A stretch of 64,000 nucleotides of DNA, from positions 372,001 through 436,000 of the forward strand of contig NC_135557.1 of NCBI RefSeq assembly GCF_964340395.1, in the 5' to 3' direction. The notes beneath the pieces are model-generated. The model ran no database searches, had not been told where the DNA came from, and saw only the letters and a list, made by a program, of their open reading frames with translations. The translations under genes were made by a program, and so were the position numbers. Numbering within the stretch: the first letter of the stretch is position 1; the number at the start of each line of letters is the position of its first letter. Shown in pieces: positions 25,894-40,600 of this stretch. Source of the DNA: Glandiceps talaboti (taxonomy: Eukaryota; Hemichordata; Enteropneusta; Spengelidae).

Positions 25894-28800
25894 GTGAGTA
25901 CCTATATAACATAAATAGTTGTCTATGTTTGAACATATGATAGTTGTCTGTATTTGTAAACTTGATAGGTGTGTATATCTATACACTTGACAGTTGCCTT
26001 ATGTTTGTACACTTGATAGTTGTGTGTGTATTTGTACACTTGATAGTTGTGTATGTTTGTACACTTGATAGTTGTCTATGTTTGTACACTTGATAGTTGT
26101 CTATGTTTGTACACTTGATAGTTGTCTGTATTTGTACACTTGATAGTTGTCTGTATTTGTACACTTGATAGTTGTCTGTATTTGTAAACTTGATAGTTGT
26201 CTGTATTTGAACACTTGATAGCTGTCTATATTTGTACACTTCATAGTTGTCTATGTTTGTACACTTGATAGTTGTCTGTATTTGTACACTTGATAGTTGT
26301 CTGCATTTGTTCACTTGATAGTTGTCTGTATTTGAACACTTGATAGTTGTCTATATTTGTACACTTCATAGTTGTCTATGTTTGTACACTTGATAGTTGT
26401 CTGTATTTGTACACTTGATAGTTGTCTGCATTTGTTCACTTGATAGTTGTCTGTATTTGAACACTTGATAGTTGTCTATATTTGTACACTTCGTAGTTGT
26501 CTATATTTGTACATTTCATAGTTGTGGTTTTGTACACTTGGTAGTTGTCTATATTTGTACACTTGGTAGATGTCTATATCTATACACTTGATAGTTGTGT
26601 GTGTTTGTACACTTGATAGTTGTCTGCATTTGTAAACTTGATAGTTGTCTATGTTTGTACACTTGATAGTTGTCTATGTTTGTACACTTGATAGCTGTCT
26701 ATGTTTGTACACTTGATAGTTTTGTATATCTATACACTTGATAGTTGTGTATATTTGTACACTTGATAGTTGTGTATGTTTGTACACTTGATAGCTGTCT
26801 ATGTTTGTACACTTGATAGTTGTCTATATTTGTACACTTGATAGTTGTCTATGTTTTTTACACTTGATAGTTGTCTATGTTTGTACACTTGATAGTTGTA
26901 TATTTCTATATACTTGATAGTTGGGTATGTTTGTATACTTGATAGTTGTGTATGTTGTAAACTTGATAGTTGTCTATATTTGTACACTTGATAATTGTCT
27001 ATATTTGTATACTTGATAGTTGTCTATGTTTGTACACTTGATAGTTGTCTATGTTTGTACACTTGATAGTTGTCTGTATTTGTACACTTGATAGTTGTCT
27101 GTATTTGTACACTTGATAGTTGTCTATATTTGTACACTCGATAGTTGTGTATGTTTGTACACTTGATAGTTGTCTATGTTTGTACACTTGATAGTTGTCT
27201 ATATTTGTACACTCGATAGTTGTGTATGTTTGTACACTTGATAGTTGTCTGTATTTCACTTGATAGTTGTCTGTATTTGTAAACTTTATAGTTGTCTATG
27301 TTTGTACACTTGATAGTTGTCTATGTTTGTATACTTGATAGTTGTCTGTATTTGTACACTTGATAGTTGTCTGTATTTGTTCACTTGATAGTTGTCTATG
27401 TTTGTACACTTGATAGTTGGCTATTTGTACACTTGATAGTTGTCTGTATTTGTACACTTGATAGTTGTGTACATTTGTACACTTGGTAGCTGTCTATATT
27501 TGTACACTTGGTAGCTGTCTATATTTGTACACTTGGTAGCTGTCTATATTTGTACACTTGGTAGCTGTCTATATTTGTACACTTGATAGTTGTCTGTATT
27601 TGTTCACTTGATAGTTGTCTATGTTTGTATACTTGATAGTTGTCTGTATTTGTACACTTGATAGTTGTCTATATTTGTACACTTGATAGTTGTCTATGTT
27701 TGTACACTTGATAGTTGTCTGTATTTGTACACTTGGTAGCTGTCTATATTTGTACACTTGATAGTTGTCTATGTTTGTACACTTGATAGTTGTCTGCATT
27801 TCTAAACTTGATAGTTGTGTATGATTGTATACTTGATAGTTGTCTGTATTTGTACACTTGATAGTTGTCTGCATTTGTACACTTGATAGTTGTCTGTATT
27901 TGTACACTTGATAGTTGTCTGTATTTGTATACTCGATAGTTGTCTGTATTTGTACACTTGATAGTTGTGTATGTTTGTACACTTGATAGGTGTCTATGTT
28001 TGTATACTTGATGGTTGTCTGTATTTGTATACTTGATGGTTGTCTGTATTTGTACACTTGATAGTTGTCTATGTTTGTATAATTGATAGTTGTCTGTATT
28101 TGTAAACTTGATAGTTGTCTGTATTTGTATACTTGATGGTTGTCTGTATTTGTTCACTTGATATTTGTGAATGTTTGTACACTTGATAGTTGTCTATGTT
28201 TGTACACTTGATAGTTGTGTATGTTTGTACACTTGATAGTTGTGTGCATTTCTAAACTTGATAGTTGTCTGTATTTGCACACTTGATAGTTGTCTGTATT
28301 TGTACACTTGATAGTTGTGTATGTTTGTACACTTGATAGTTGTCCGTATTTTTAAACTTGATAGTTGTCTATGTTTGTACACTTGATAGTTGTGTATGTT
28401 TGTACACTTGATAGTTGTGTGCATTTCTAAACTTGATAGTTGTCTGTATTTGCACACTTGATAGTTGTCTGTATTTGTACACTTGATAGTTGTCTGTATT
28501 TGTATACTTGATAGTTGTCTGTATTTGTACACTTGATAGTTGTCTGTATTTGTACACTTGATAATTGTGTATGTTTGTACACTTGATAGTTGTCTGTATT
28601 TGTTCACTTGATAGTTGTCTGTATTTGTAAACTTGATAGTTGTCTATGTTTGTACACTTGATAGTTGTCTGTATTTGTACACTTGATAGTTGTCTGTATT
28701 TGTACACTTGATAGTTGTCTGTATTTGTATACTAGATAGTTGTCTGTATTTGTACACTTGATAGTTGTGTATGTTTGTACACTTGATAGTTGTCTATGTT

Positions 28801-31800
28801 TGTATACTTGATGGTTGTCTGTATTTGTACACTTGATAGTTGTCTGTATTTGTATACTTGATAGTTGTCTGTATTTGTACACTTGATAGTTGTGTATGTT
28901 TGTAAATTTGATAGTTGTCTATGTTTGTATACTTGATAGTTGTCTGTATTTGTATACTTGATAGTTGTCTGTATTTGTATACTTGATAGTTGTCTGTATT
29001 TGTTCACTTAATATTTGTGTATGTTTGTACACTTGATAGTTGTCTGTATTTGTTCACTTGATAGTTGTCTGTATTTGTACACTTGATAGTTGTCTGTATT
29101 TGTACACTTGATAGTTGTTTGTATTTGTACACTTGATATTTGTGTATGTTTGTACGCTTGATAGTTTTCTGTATTTGTACACTTGAAATTGTCTGTATTT
29201 GTACACTTGATAGATATTTGTATTTGTACACTTAATATTTGTGTATGTTTGTACACTTGATAGTTGTCTATGTTTGTACACTTGATAGTTGTCTGTATTT
29301 GTACACTTGATAGTTGTCTGTATTTGTACACTTGATAGTTGTCTATATTTGTAAACTTGAAAGTTGTGTATGTTTGTACACTTGATAGTTGTCTATATTT
29401 GTAAACTTGATAGTTGTCTATGTATGTACACTTGATAGTTGTCTATGTTTGTACACTTGATAGTTGTCTGTATTTGTAAACTTGAAAGTTGTGTATGTTT
29501 GTACACTTGATAGTTGTCTATATTTGTAAACTTGATAGTTGTCTATGTATGTACACTTGATAGTTGTCTTTATTTGTACACTTGATAGTTGTCTGTATTT
29601 GTTCACTTGATAGTTGTGTACATTTGTACACTTGATAGTTGTGTATGTTTGTATACTTGATAGTTGTCTGTATTTGTACACTTGATAGTTGTCTGTATTT
29701 GTACACTTGATAATTGTGTATGTTTGTATACTTGATAGTTGTCTGTATTTGTACACTTGATAGTTGTCTATATTTGCACACTTGATAATTGTGTATGTTT
29801 GTATACTTGATAGTTGTCTGTATTTGTACACTTAATAGTTGCGTATATTTGTACACTTGATAGTTGTCTATGTTTGTACACTTAATAATTGTCTATGTTT
29901 GTACACTTGATAGTTGTCTATGTTTGTACACTTGATAGTTGTCTATGTTTGTACACTTGATACTTGTCTGTATGTGTACACTTGATAGTTGTCTGTATTT
30001 GTAAACTTGATAGTTGTCTGTATTTGTACACTTGATAGTTGTGTATGTTTGTACACTTGATCGTTGTCTATGTTTGTACACTTGATAGTTGTCTATGTTT
30101 GTACACTTGATAGTTGTCTATGTTTGTACACTTGATAGTTGTCTATATTTGTACACTTGATAGTTGTCTGTATTTGTTCACTTGATAGTTGTGTATGTTT
30201 GTATACTTGATAGTTGTCTGTATTTGTACACTTGATAGTTGTCTATATTTGTACACTTGATAATTGTGTATGTTTGTATACTTGATAGTTGTCTGTATTT
30301 GTACACTTGATAGTTGTCTGTATTTGTACACTTAATAGTTGCATATATTTGTACACTTGATAGTTGTCTATATTTGTAAACTTGATAGTTGTGTATGTTT
30401 GTACACTTGATAGTTGTCTGTATTTGTACACTTAATAGTTGTCTATGTTTGTACACTTGATAGTTGTCTATGTTTGTACACTTGATAGTTGTCTATGTTT
30501 GTACACTTGATAGTTGTCTGTATTTGTACACTTGATAGTTGTCTGTATTTGTAAACTTGATAGTTGTCTGTATTTGTAAACTTGAAAGTTGTGTATGTAT
30601 GTACACTTGATAGTTGTCTTTATTTGTACACTTGATAGTTGTCTGTATTTGTTCACTTGATAGTTGTGTACATTTGTACACTTGATAGTTGTGTATGTTT
30701 GTATACTTGATAGTTGTCTATATTTGTACACTTGATAGTTGTCTGTATTTGTACACTTGATAGTTGTCTGTATTTGTACACTTGATAGTTGTCTATATTT
30801 GCACACTTGATAATTGTGTATGTTTGTATACTTGATAGTTGTCTGTATTTGTACACTTAATAGTTGCGTATATTTGTACACTTGATAGTTGTCTATGTTT
30901 GTACACTTAATAATTGTCTATGTTTGTACACTTGATAGTTGTCTATGTTTGTACACTTGATAGTTGTCTGTATTTGTTAACTTGATAGTTTTCTATGTTT
31001 GTACACTTGATAGTTGTCTATGTTTGTACACTTGATAGTTTGTACACTTGATAGTTGTCTATGTTTGTACACTTGATAGTTGTCTATGTTTGTACACTTG
31101 ATACTTGTCTGTATGTGTACACTTGATACTTGTCTGTATTTGTAAACTTGATAGTTGTCTGTATTTGTACACTTGATAGTTGTGTATGTTTGTACACTTG
31201 ATCGTTGTCTATGTTTGTACACTTGATAGTTGTCTATATTTGTACACTTGATAGTTGTCTATGTTTGTACACTTGATAGTTGTCTATATTTGTACACTTG
31301 ATAGTTGTGTGTATTTGTACACTTGATAGTTGTCTATGTTTGTACACTTGATAGTTGTCTGTATTTGTACACTTGATAGTTGTGTGTATTTGTACACTTG
31401 ATAGTTGTCTATGTTTGTACACTTGATAGTTGTCTGTATTTGTACACTTGATAGTTGTGTGTATTTGTACACTTGATAGTTGTCTATGTTTGTACACTTG
31501 ATAGTTGTCTATGTTTGTACACTTGATAGTTGTCTATGTTTGTACACTTGATAGTTGTCTATATTTGTACACTTGATAGTTGTCAGTATTTGTTCACTTG
31601 ATAGTTGTGTACATTTGTACACTTGATAGTTGTGTATGTTTGTATACTTGATAGTTGTCTGTATTTGTACACTTGATAGTTGTCTATATTTGTACACTTG
31701 ATAATTGTGTATGTTTGTATACTTGATAGTTGTCTGTATTTGTACACTTGATAGTTGTCTGTATTTGTACACTTAATAGTTGCGTATATTTGTACACTTG

Positions 31801-34619
31801 ATAGTTGTCTATATTTGTAAACTTGATAGTTGTGTATGTTTGTACACTTGATAGTTGTCTGTATTTGTACACTTAATAGTTGTCTATGTTTGTACACTTG
31901 ATAGTTGTCTATGTTTGTACACTTGATAGTTGTCTATGTTTGTACACTTGATAGTTGTCTGTATTTGTACACTTGATAGTTGTCTGTATTTGTAAACTTG
32001 ATAGTTGTCTGTATTTGTACACTTGATTGTTGTCTATGTTTGTACACTTAATAGTTGTCTATGTTTGTACACTTGATAGTTGTCTGTATGTATTTGTATA
32101 CTTGATAGTTGTTTGTATTTGTAAACTTGATAGTTGTCTGTATTTGTACACTTGATAGTTGTGTATGTTTGTACACTTGATAGTTGTCTATGTTTGTACA
32201 GTTGATAGTTGTCTATGTTTGTACACTTGATAGTTGTCTATATTTGTAAACTTGATAGTTGTCTGTATTTGTACACTTGATAGTTGTCTGTATTTGTAAA
32301 CTTGATAGTTGTCTGTATTTGTACACTTGATAGTTGTGTATGTTTGTACACTTGATAGTTGTCTATGTTTGTACACTTGATAGTTGTCTATATTTGTAAA
32401 CTTGATAGTTGTCTGTATTTGTACACTTGATAGTTGTCTGTATTTGTAAACTTGATAGTTGTCTGTATTTGTACACTTGATAGTTGTGTATGTTTGTACA
32501 CTTGATAGTTGTCTATGTTTGTACACTTGATAGTTGTCTGTATTTGTAAACTTGATAGTTGTCTGTATTTGTACACTTGATAGTTGTGTATGTTTGTACA
32601 CTTGATAATTGTCTATGTTTGTACACTTGATAGTTGTCTGTATTTGTACACTTGATAGTTGTCTATGTTTGTACACTTGATAGTTGTGTATGTTTGTACA
32701 CTTGATAATTGTCTATGTTTGTACACTTGATAGTTGTCTATGTTTGTACACTTGATAGTTGTCTGTATTTGTACACTTGATAGTTGTCTATGTTTGTACA
32801 CTTGATAGTTGTCTATGTTTGTACACTTGATAGTTGTGTATATCTAAACACTTGATAGTTGTCTATGTTTGTACACTTGATAGTTGTGTATATCTAAACA
32901 CTTGATAGTTGTCTATGTTTGTACACTTGACAGTTGTGTATGTTTGTACACTTGATAGTTGACTATGTTTGTACACTTGATAGTTGTCTGTATTTGTAAA
33001 CTTGATAGTTGTCTGTATTTGTACACTTGATAGTTGTGTATGTTTGTAAATTTGATAGTTGTCTATGTTTGTATACTTGATGGTTGTCTGTATTTGTTCA
33101 CTTAATATTTGTGTATGTTTGTACACTTGATAGTTGTCTGTATTTGTTCACTTGATAGTTGTCTGTATTTGTACACTTGATAGTTGTTTGTATTTGTACA
33201 CTTGATATTTGTGTATGTTTGTACGCTTGATAGTTTTCTGTATTTGTACACTTGAAATTGTCTGTATTTGTACACTTGATAGTTGTTTGTATTTGTACAC
33301 TTAATATTTGTGTATGTTTGTACACTTGATAGTTGTCTATGTTTGTACACTTGATAGTTGTCTGTATTTGTACACTTGATAGTTGTCTGTATTTGTACAC
33401 TTGATAGTTGTCTATATTTGTAAACTTGAAAGTTGTGTATGTATGTACACTTGATAGTTGTCTTTATTTGTACACTTGATAGTTTTCTGTATTTGTTCAC
33501 TTGATAGTTGTGTACATTTGTACACTTGATAGTTGTGTATGTTTGTATACTTGATAGTTGTCTGTATTTGTACACTTGATAGTTGTCTATATTTGTACAC
33601 TTGATAATTGTGTATGTTTGTATACTTGATAGTTGTCTGTATTTGTACACTTAATAGTTGCGTATATTTGTACACTTGATAGTTGTCTATGTTTGTACAC
33701 TTAATAATTGTCTATGTTTGTACACTTGATAGTTGTCTATGTTTGTACACTTGATAGTTGTCTGTATTTGTAAACTTGATAGTTTTCTATGTTTGTACAC
33801 TTGATAGTTGTCTATGTTTGTACACTTGATAGTTTGTACACTTGATAGTTGTCTATGTTTGTATACTTGATAGTTGTCTGTATTTGTTCACTTAATATTT
33901 GTGTATGTTTGTACACTTGATAGTTGTCTGTATTTGTTCACTTGATAGTTGTCTGTATTTGTACACTTGATAGTTGTTTGTATTTGTACACTTAATATTT
34001 GTGTATGTTTGTACGCTTGATAGTTTTCTGTATTTGTACACTTGAAATTGTCTGTATTTGTACACTTGATAGTTGTTTGTATTTGTACACTTAATATTTG
34101 TGTATGTTTGTACACTTGATAGTTGTCTATGTTTGTACACTTGATAGTTGTCTGTATTTGTACACTTGATAGTTGTCTGTATTTGTACACTTGATAGTTG
34201 TCTATATTTGTAAACTTTAAAGTTGTGTATGTATGTACACTTGATAGTTGTCTTTATTTGTACACTTGATAGTTGTCTGTATTTGTTCACTTGATAGTTG
34301 TGTACATTTGTACACTTGATAGTTGTGTATGTTTGTATACTTGATAGTTGTCTGTATTTGTACACTTGATAATTGTGTATGTTTGTATACTTGATAGTTG
34401 TCTGTATTTGTACACTTAATAGTTGCGTATATTTGTACACTTGATAGTTGTCTATGATTGTACACTTAATAATTGTCTATGTTTGTACACTTGATAGTTG
34501 TCTATGTTTGTACACTTGATAGTTGTCTGTATTTGTAAACTTGATAGTTTTCTTTGTTTGTACACTTGATAGTTGTCTATGTTTGTACACTTGACAGTTT
34601 GTACACTTGATAGTTGTCT

Positions 34620-36100
34620 ATGTTTGTACACTTGATAGTTGTCTATGTTTGTACACTTAACAGTTGTCTATGTTTGTACACTTGATAGTTGTCTATGTTT
34701 GTACACTTGATAGTTGTCTGTATTTGTACACTTGATAGTTGTCTGTATTTGTAAACTTGATAGTTGTCTGTATTTGTACACTTGATAGTTGTGTATGTTT
34801 GTACACTTGATCGTTGTCTATGTTTGTACACTTGATAGTTGTCTATGTTTGTACACTTGATAGTTGTCTATGTTTGTACACTTGATAGTTGTCTATATTT
34901 GTACACTTGATAGTTGTCTGTATTTGTTCACTTGATAATTGTGTACATTTGTACACTTGATAGTTGTGTATGTTTGTATACTTGATAGTTGTCTGTATTT
35001 GTACACTTGATAGTTGTCTATATTTGTACACTTGATAATTGTGTATGTTTGTATACTTGATAGTTGTCTGTATTTGTACACTTGATAGTTGTCTGTATTT
35101 GTACACTTAATAGTTGCGTATATTTGTACACTTGATAGTTGTGTATATTTGTAAACTTGATAGTTGTGTATGTTTGTACACTTGATAGTTGTCTGTATTT
35201 GTACACTTAATAGTTGTCTATGTTTGTACACTTGATAGTTGTCTATGTTTGTACACTTAATAGTTGTCTATGTTTGTACACTTGATAGTTGTCTATGTTT
35301 GTAAACTTGATAGTTGTCTGTATTTGTACACTTGATAGTTGTCTGTATTTGTACACTTGATAGTTGTGTATATTTGTAAACTTGATAGTTGTGTATGTTT
35401 GTAAACTTGATAGTTGTCTGTATTTGTACACTTGATAGTTGTCTGTATTTGTACACTTGATAGTTGTCTATGTTTGTACACTTGATAGTTGTCTGTATTT
35501 GTACACTTGATAGTTGTCTGTATTTGTACACTTGATAGTTGTGTATGTTTGTATACTTGATAGTTGTCTATGTTTGTACACTTGATAGTTGTCTGTATTT
35601 GTACACTTGATAGTTGTGTATGTTTGTACACTTGATAGTTGTCTATATTTGTAAACTTGATAGTTGTCTATGTTTGTACACTTGATAGTTGTCTGTATTT
35701 GTACACTTGATAGTTTTGTGTGTTTGTACACTTGATAGTTGTCTATATTTGTACACTTGATAGTTGTGTATGTTTGTACACTTGATAGTTGTCTATATTT
35801 GTAAACTTGATAGTTGTGTATGTTTGTACACTTGATAGTTGTCTATGTTTGTACACTTGATAGTTGTCTATGTTTGTACACTTGATAGTTGTCTATATTT
35901 GTAAACTTGATAGTTGTCTGTATTTGTACACTTGATAGTTGTCTGTATTTGTAAACTTGATAGTTGTCTGTATTTGTACACTTGATAGTTGTCTATATTT
36001 GTACACTTGATAGTTGTCTATATTTGTAAACTTGATAGTTGTGTATGTTTGTACACTTGATAGTTGTCTATATTTGTACACTTAATAATTGTCTATGTTT
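34620..36100 (+). repeat. 1.5-kb duplication inside the 25-bp array, copy 1
   Basis: This block is repeated 1,500 bases to the right, exactly 60 units. Distinctive units match at 34,843/36,343, 34,893/36,393, 35,018/36,518 and 35,243/36,743, then slip by one unit near 35,700. Boundaries are approximate. Confidence 0.85.
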
Positions 36101-36119
36101 GTACACTTGATAGTTGTCT

Positions 36120-37600
36120 ATGTTTGTACACTTGATAGTTGTCTATGTTTGTACACTTGACAGTTGTCTATGTTTGTACACTTGATAGTTGTCTATGTTT
36201 GTACACTTGATAGTTGTCTGTATTTGTACACTTGATAGTTGTCTGTATTTGTAAACTTGATAGTTGTCTGTATTTGTACACTTGATAGTTGTGTATGTTT
36301 GTACACTTGATAGTTGTCTATGTTTGTACACTTGATAGTTGTCTATGTTTGTACACTTGATAGTTGTCTATGTTTGTACACTTGATAGTTGTCTATATTT
36401 GTACACTTGATAGTTGTCTGTATTTGTTCACTTGATAATTGTGTACATTTGTACACTTGATAGTTGTGTATGTTTGTATACTTGATAGTTGTCTGTATTT
36501 GTACACTTGATAGTTGTCTATATTTGTACACTTGATAATTGTGTATGTTTGTATACTTGATAGTTGTCTGTATTTGTACACTTGATAGTTGTCTGTATTT
36601 GTACACTTAATAGTTGCGTATATTTGTACACTTGATAGTTGTGTATATTTGTAAACTTGATAGTTGTGTATGTTTGTACACTTGATAGTTGTCTGTATTT
36701 GTACACTTAATAGTTGTCTATGTTTGTACACTTGATAGTTGTCTATGTTTGTACACTTAATAGTTGTCTATGTTTGTACACTTGATAGTTGTCTATGTTT
36801 GTAAACTTGATAGTTGTCTGTATTTGTACACTTGATAGTTGTCTGTATTTGTACACTTGATAGTTGTGTATATTTGTAAACTTGATAGTTGTGTATGTTT
36901 GTAAACTTGATAGTTGTCTGTATTTGTACACTTGATAGTTGTCTGTATTTGTACACTTGATAGTTGTCTATGTTTGTACACTTGATAGTTGTCTATATTT
37001 GTACACTTGATAGTTGTCTGTATTTGTACACTTGATAGTTGTGTATGTTTGTATACTTGATAGTTGTCTATGTTTGTACACTTGATAGTTGTCTATGTTT
37101 GTACACTTGATAGCTGTCTGTATTTGTACACTTGATAGTTGTGTATGTTTGTACACTTGATAGTTGTCTATATTTGTAAACTTGATAGTTGTCTATGTTT
37201 GTACACTTGATAGTTGTCTGTATTTGTACACTTGATAGTTTTGTGTGTTTGTACACTTGATAGTTGTCTATATTTGTACACTTGATAGTTGTGTATGTTT
37301 GTACACTTGATAGTTGTCTATATTTGTAAACTTGATAGTTGTGTATGTTTGTACACTTGATAGTTGTCTATGTTTGTACACTTGATAGTTGTCTATGTTT
37401 GTACACTTGATAGTTGTCTATATTTGTAAACTTGATAGTTGTCTGTATTTGTACACTTGATAGTTGTCTGTATTTGTAAACTTGATAGTTGTCTGTATTT
37501 GTACACTTGATAGTTGTCTATATTTGTACACTTGATAGTTGTCTATATTTGTAAACTTGATAGTTGTGTATGTTTGTACACTTGATAGTTGTCTATATTT
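36120..37600 (+). repeat. 1.5-kb duplication inside the 25-bp array, copy 2
   Basis: Partner of the block at 34,620-36,100, offset 1,500 and later 1,525. It carries the same rare variants, such as GTACATTTGTACAC and GTTGCGTATATTTG, in the same order. Confidence 0.85.
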
Positions 37601-40600
37601 GTAAACTTGATAGTTGTGTATGTTTGTACACTTGATAGTTGTCTATGTTTGTACACTTGATAGTTGTCTATGTTTGTACACTTGATAGTTGTCTATATTT
37701 GTAAACTTGATAGTTGTCTGTATTTGTACACTTGATAGTTGTCTGTATTTGTAAACTTGATAGTTGTCTGTATTTGTACACTTGATAGTTGTGTATGTTT
37801 GTACACTTGATAGTTGTCTATGTTTGTACACTTGATAGTTGTCTATATTTGTAAACTTGATAGTTGTCTGTATTTGTTCACTTGATAGTTGTCTGTATTT
37901 GTAAACTTGATAGTTGTCTGTATTTTTTACACTAGATAGTTGTGTATGTTTGTACACTTGATAGTTGTCTATGTTTGTACACTTGATAGTTGTCTGTATT
38001 TGTAAACTTGATAGTTGTCTGTATTTGTACACTTGATTGTTGTGAATGTTTGTACACTTGATAGTTGTCTATGTTTGTACACTTGATAGTTGTCTATGTT
38101 TGTACACTTGATAATTGTCTATGTTTGTACACTTGATAATTGTGTACATTTGTACACTTGGTAGTTGTCTATATTTGTACACTTGTTAGTTTTGTGTGTT
38201 TGTACACTTGATAGTTGTCTATGTTTGTACACTTGATAGTTGTCTATGTTTGTACAGTTGATAGTTGTCTATGTTTGTACACTTGATAGTTGTCTATGTT
38301 TGTACACTTGATAGTTGTCTGTATTTGTACACTTGATAGTTGTCTATGTTTGTACACTTGATAGTTGTCTATGTTTGTACACTTGATAGTTGTGTATATC
38401 TAAACACTTGATAGTTGTGTATGTTTGTACACTTGATAGTTGTGTATATCTAAACACTTGATAGTTGTCTATGTTTGTACACTTGATAGTTGTGTATGTT
38501 TGTACACTTGATAGTTGTCTGTATTTGTTCACTTGATAGTTGTCTATGTTTGTACACTTGATAGTTGTGTATGTTTGTACACTTGATAGTTGTCTGTTTT
38601 TGTAAACTTGATAGTTGTCTATGTTTGTACACTTGATAGTTGTGTATGTTTGTACACTTGATAATTGTCTATGTTTGTACACTTGATAGTTGTGTACATT
38701 TGTACACTTGATAGTTGTCTGTATTTGTATACTTGATAGTTTTGTGTGTTTGTACACTTGATAGTTGTCTATGTTTGTACACTTGATAGTTGTCTATGTT
38801 TGTACAGTTGATAGTTGTGTATGTTTGTACACTTGATAGTTGTCTGTATTTGTACACTTGATAGTTGTCTATATTTGTAAACTTGATAGTTGTGTATGTT
38901 TGTACACTTGATAGTTGTCTGTATTTGTACACTTGATAGTTGTCTATGTTTGTACACTTGATAGTTGTCTATATTTGTAAACTTGATAGTTGTGTATGTT
39001 TGTACACTTGATAGTTGTCTGTATTTGTACACTTGATAGTTGTCTATGTTTGTACACTTGATAGTTGTCTGTATTTGTACACTTGATAGTTGTGTATGTT
39101 TGTACACTTGATAGTTGTCTATATTTGTACAATTGATAGTTGTCTGTATTTGTTCACTTGATGGTTGTGTACATTTGTACGCTCGATAGTTGTCTATATT
39201 TGTACACTTGATAATTGTGTATGTTTGTATACTTGATAGTTGTCTGTATTTGTACACTTGATAGTTGTCTGTATTTGTACACTTGATAGTTGTCTGTACT
39301 TGTACACTTGATAGTTGTCTGTATTTGTACACTTGATAGTTGTCTATGTTTGTATACTTGATGGTTGTCTGTATTTGTACACTTGATAGTTGTCTGTATT
39401 TGTATACTTAATAGTTGTCTGTATTTGTACACTTGATAGTTGTCTGTATTTGTACACTTGATAGTTGTCTGTATTTGTACACTTGATATTTGTGTATGTT
39501 TGTACACTTGATAGTTGTCTGTATTTGTAAATTTGATAGTTGTGTATGTTTGTATACTTGATAGTTGTCTGTATTTGTACACTTGATAGTTGTCTATGTT
39601 TGTATACTTGATAGTTGTCTGTATTTGTACACTTGATAGTTGTTTGTATTTGTACACTTGATATTTGTGTATGTTTGTACGCTTGATAGTTTTCTGTATT
39701 TGTACACTTGAAATTGTCTGTATTTGTACACTTGATAGTTGTTTGCATTTGTACACTTAATATTTGTGTTTGTTTGTACACTTGATAGTTGTCTATGTTT
39801 GTACACTTGATAGTTGTCTGTATTTGTACACTTGATAGTTGTCTGTATTTGTACACTTGATAGTTGTCTATATTTGTAAACTTGAAAGTTGTGTATGTAT
39901 GTACACTTGATAGTTGTCTTTATTTGTACACTTGATAGTTGTCTGTATTTGTTCACTTGATAGTTGTCTGTATTTGTACACTTGATTGTTGTCTATATTT
40001 GTACACTTGATAGTTGTCTGTATTTGTTCACTTGATAGTTGTGTACATTTGTACACTTGATAGTTGTGTATGTTTGTACACTTGATAGTTGTCTATATTT
40101 GTAAACTTGATAGTTGTCTGTATTTGTACACTTGATAGTTGTCTATATTTGTACACTTGATAGTTGTCTGTATTTGTACACTTGATAGTTGTCTATATTT
40201 GTACACTTGATAGTTGTGTATGTTTGTACACTTGATAGTTGTCTATGTTTGTACACTTGATAGTTGTCTATATTTGTAAACTTGATAGTTGTCTGTATTT
40301 GTACACTTGATAGTTGTCTGTATTTGTAAACTTGATAGTTGTCTGTATTTTTTACACTTGATAGTTGTGTATGTTTGTACACTTGATAGTTGTCTATGTT
40401 TGTACACTTGATAGTTGTCTGTATTTGTAAACTTGATAGTTGTCTGTATTTGTACACTTGATAGTTGTGTATGTTTGTACACTTGATAGTTGTCTATGTT
40501 TGTACACTTGATAGTTGTCTATGTTTGTACACTTGATAATTGTCTATGTTTGTACACTTGATAGTTGTGTACATTTGTACACTTGGTAGTTGTCTATATT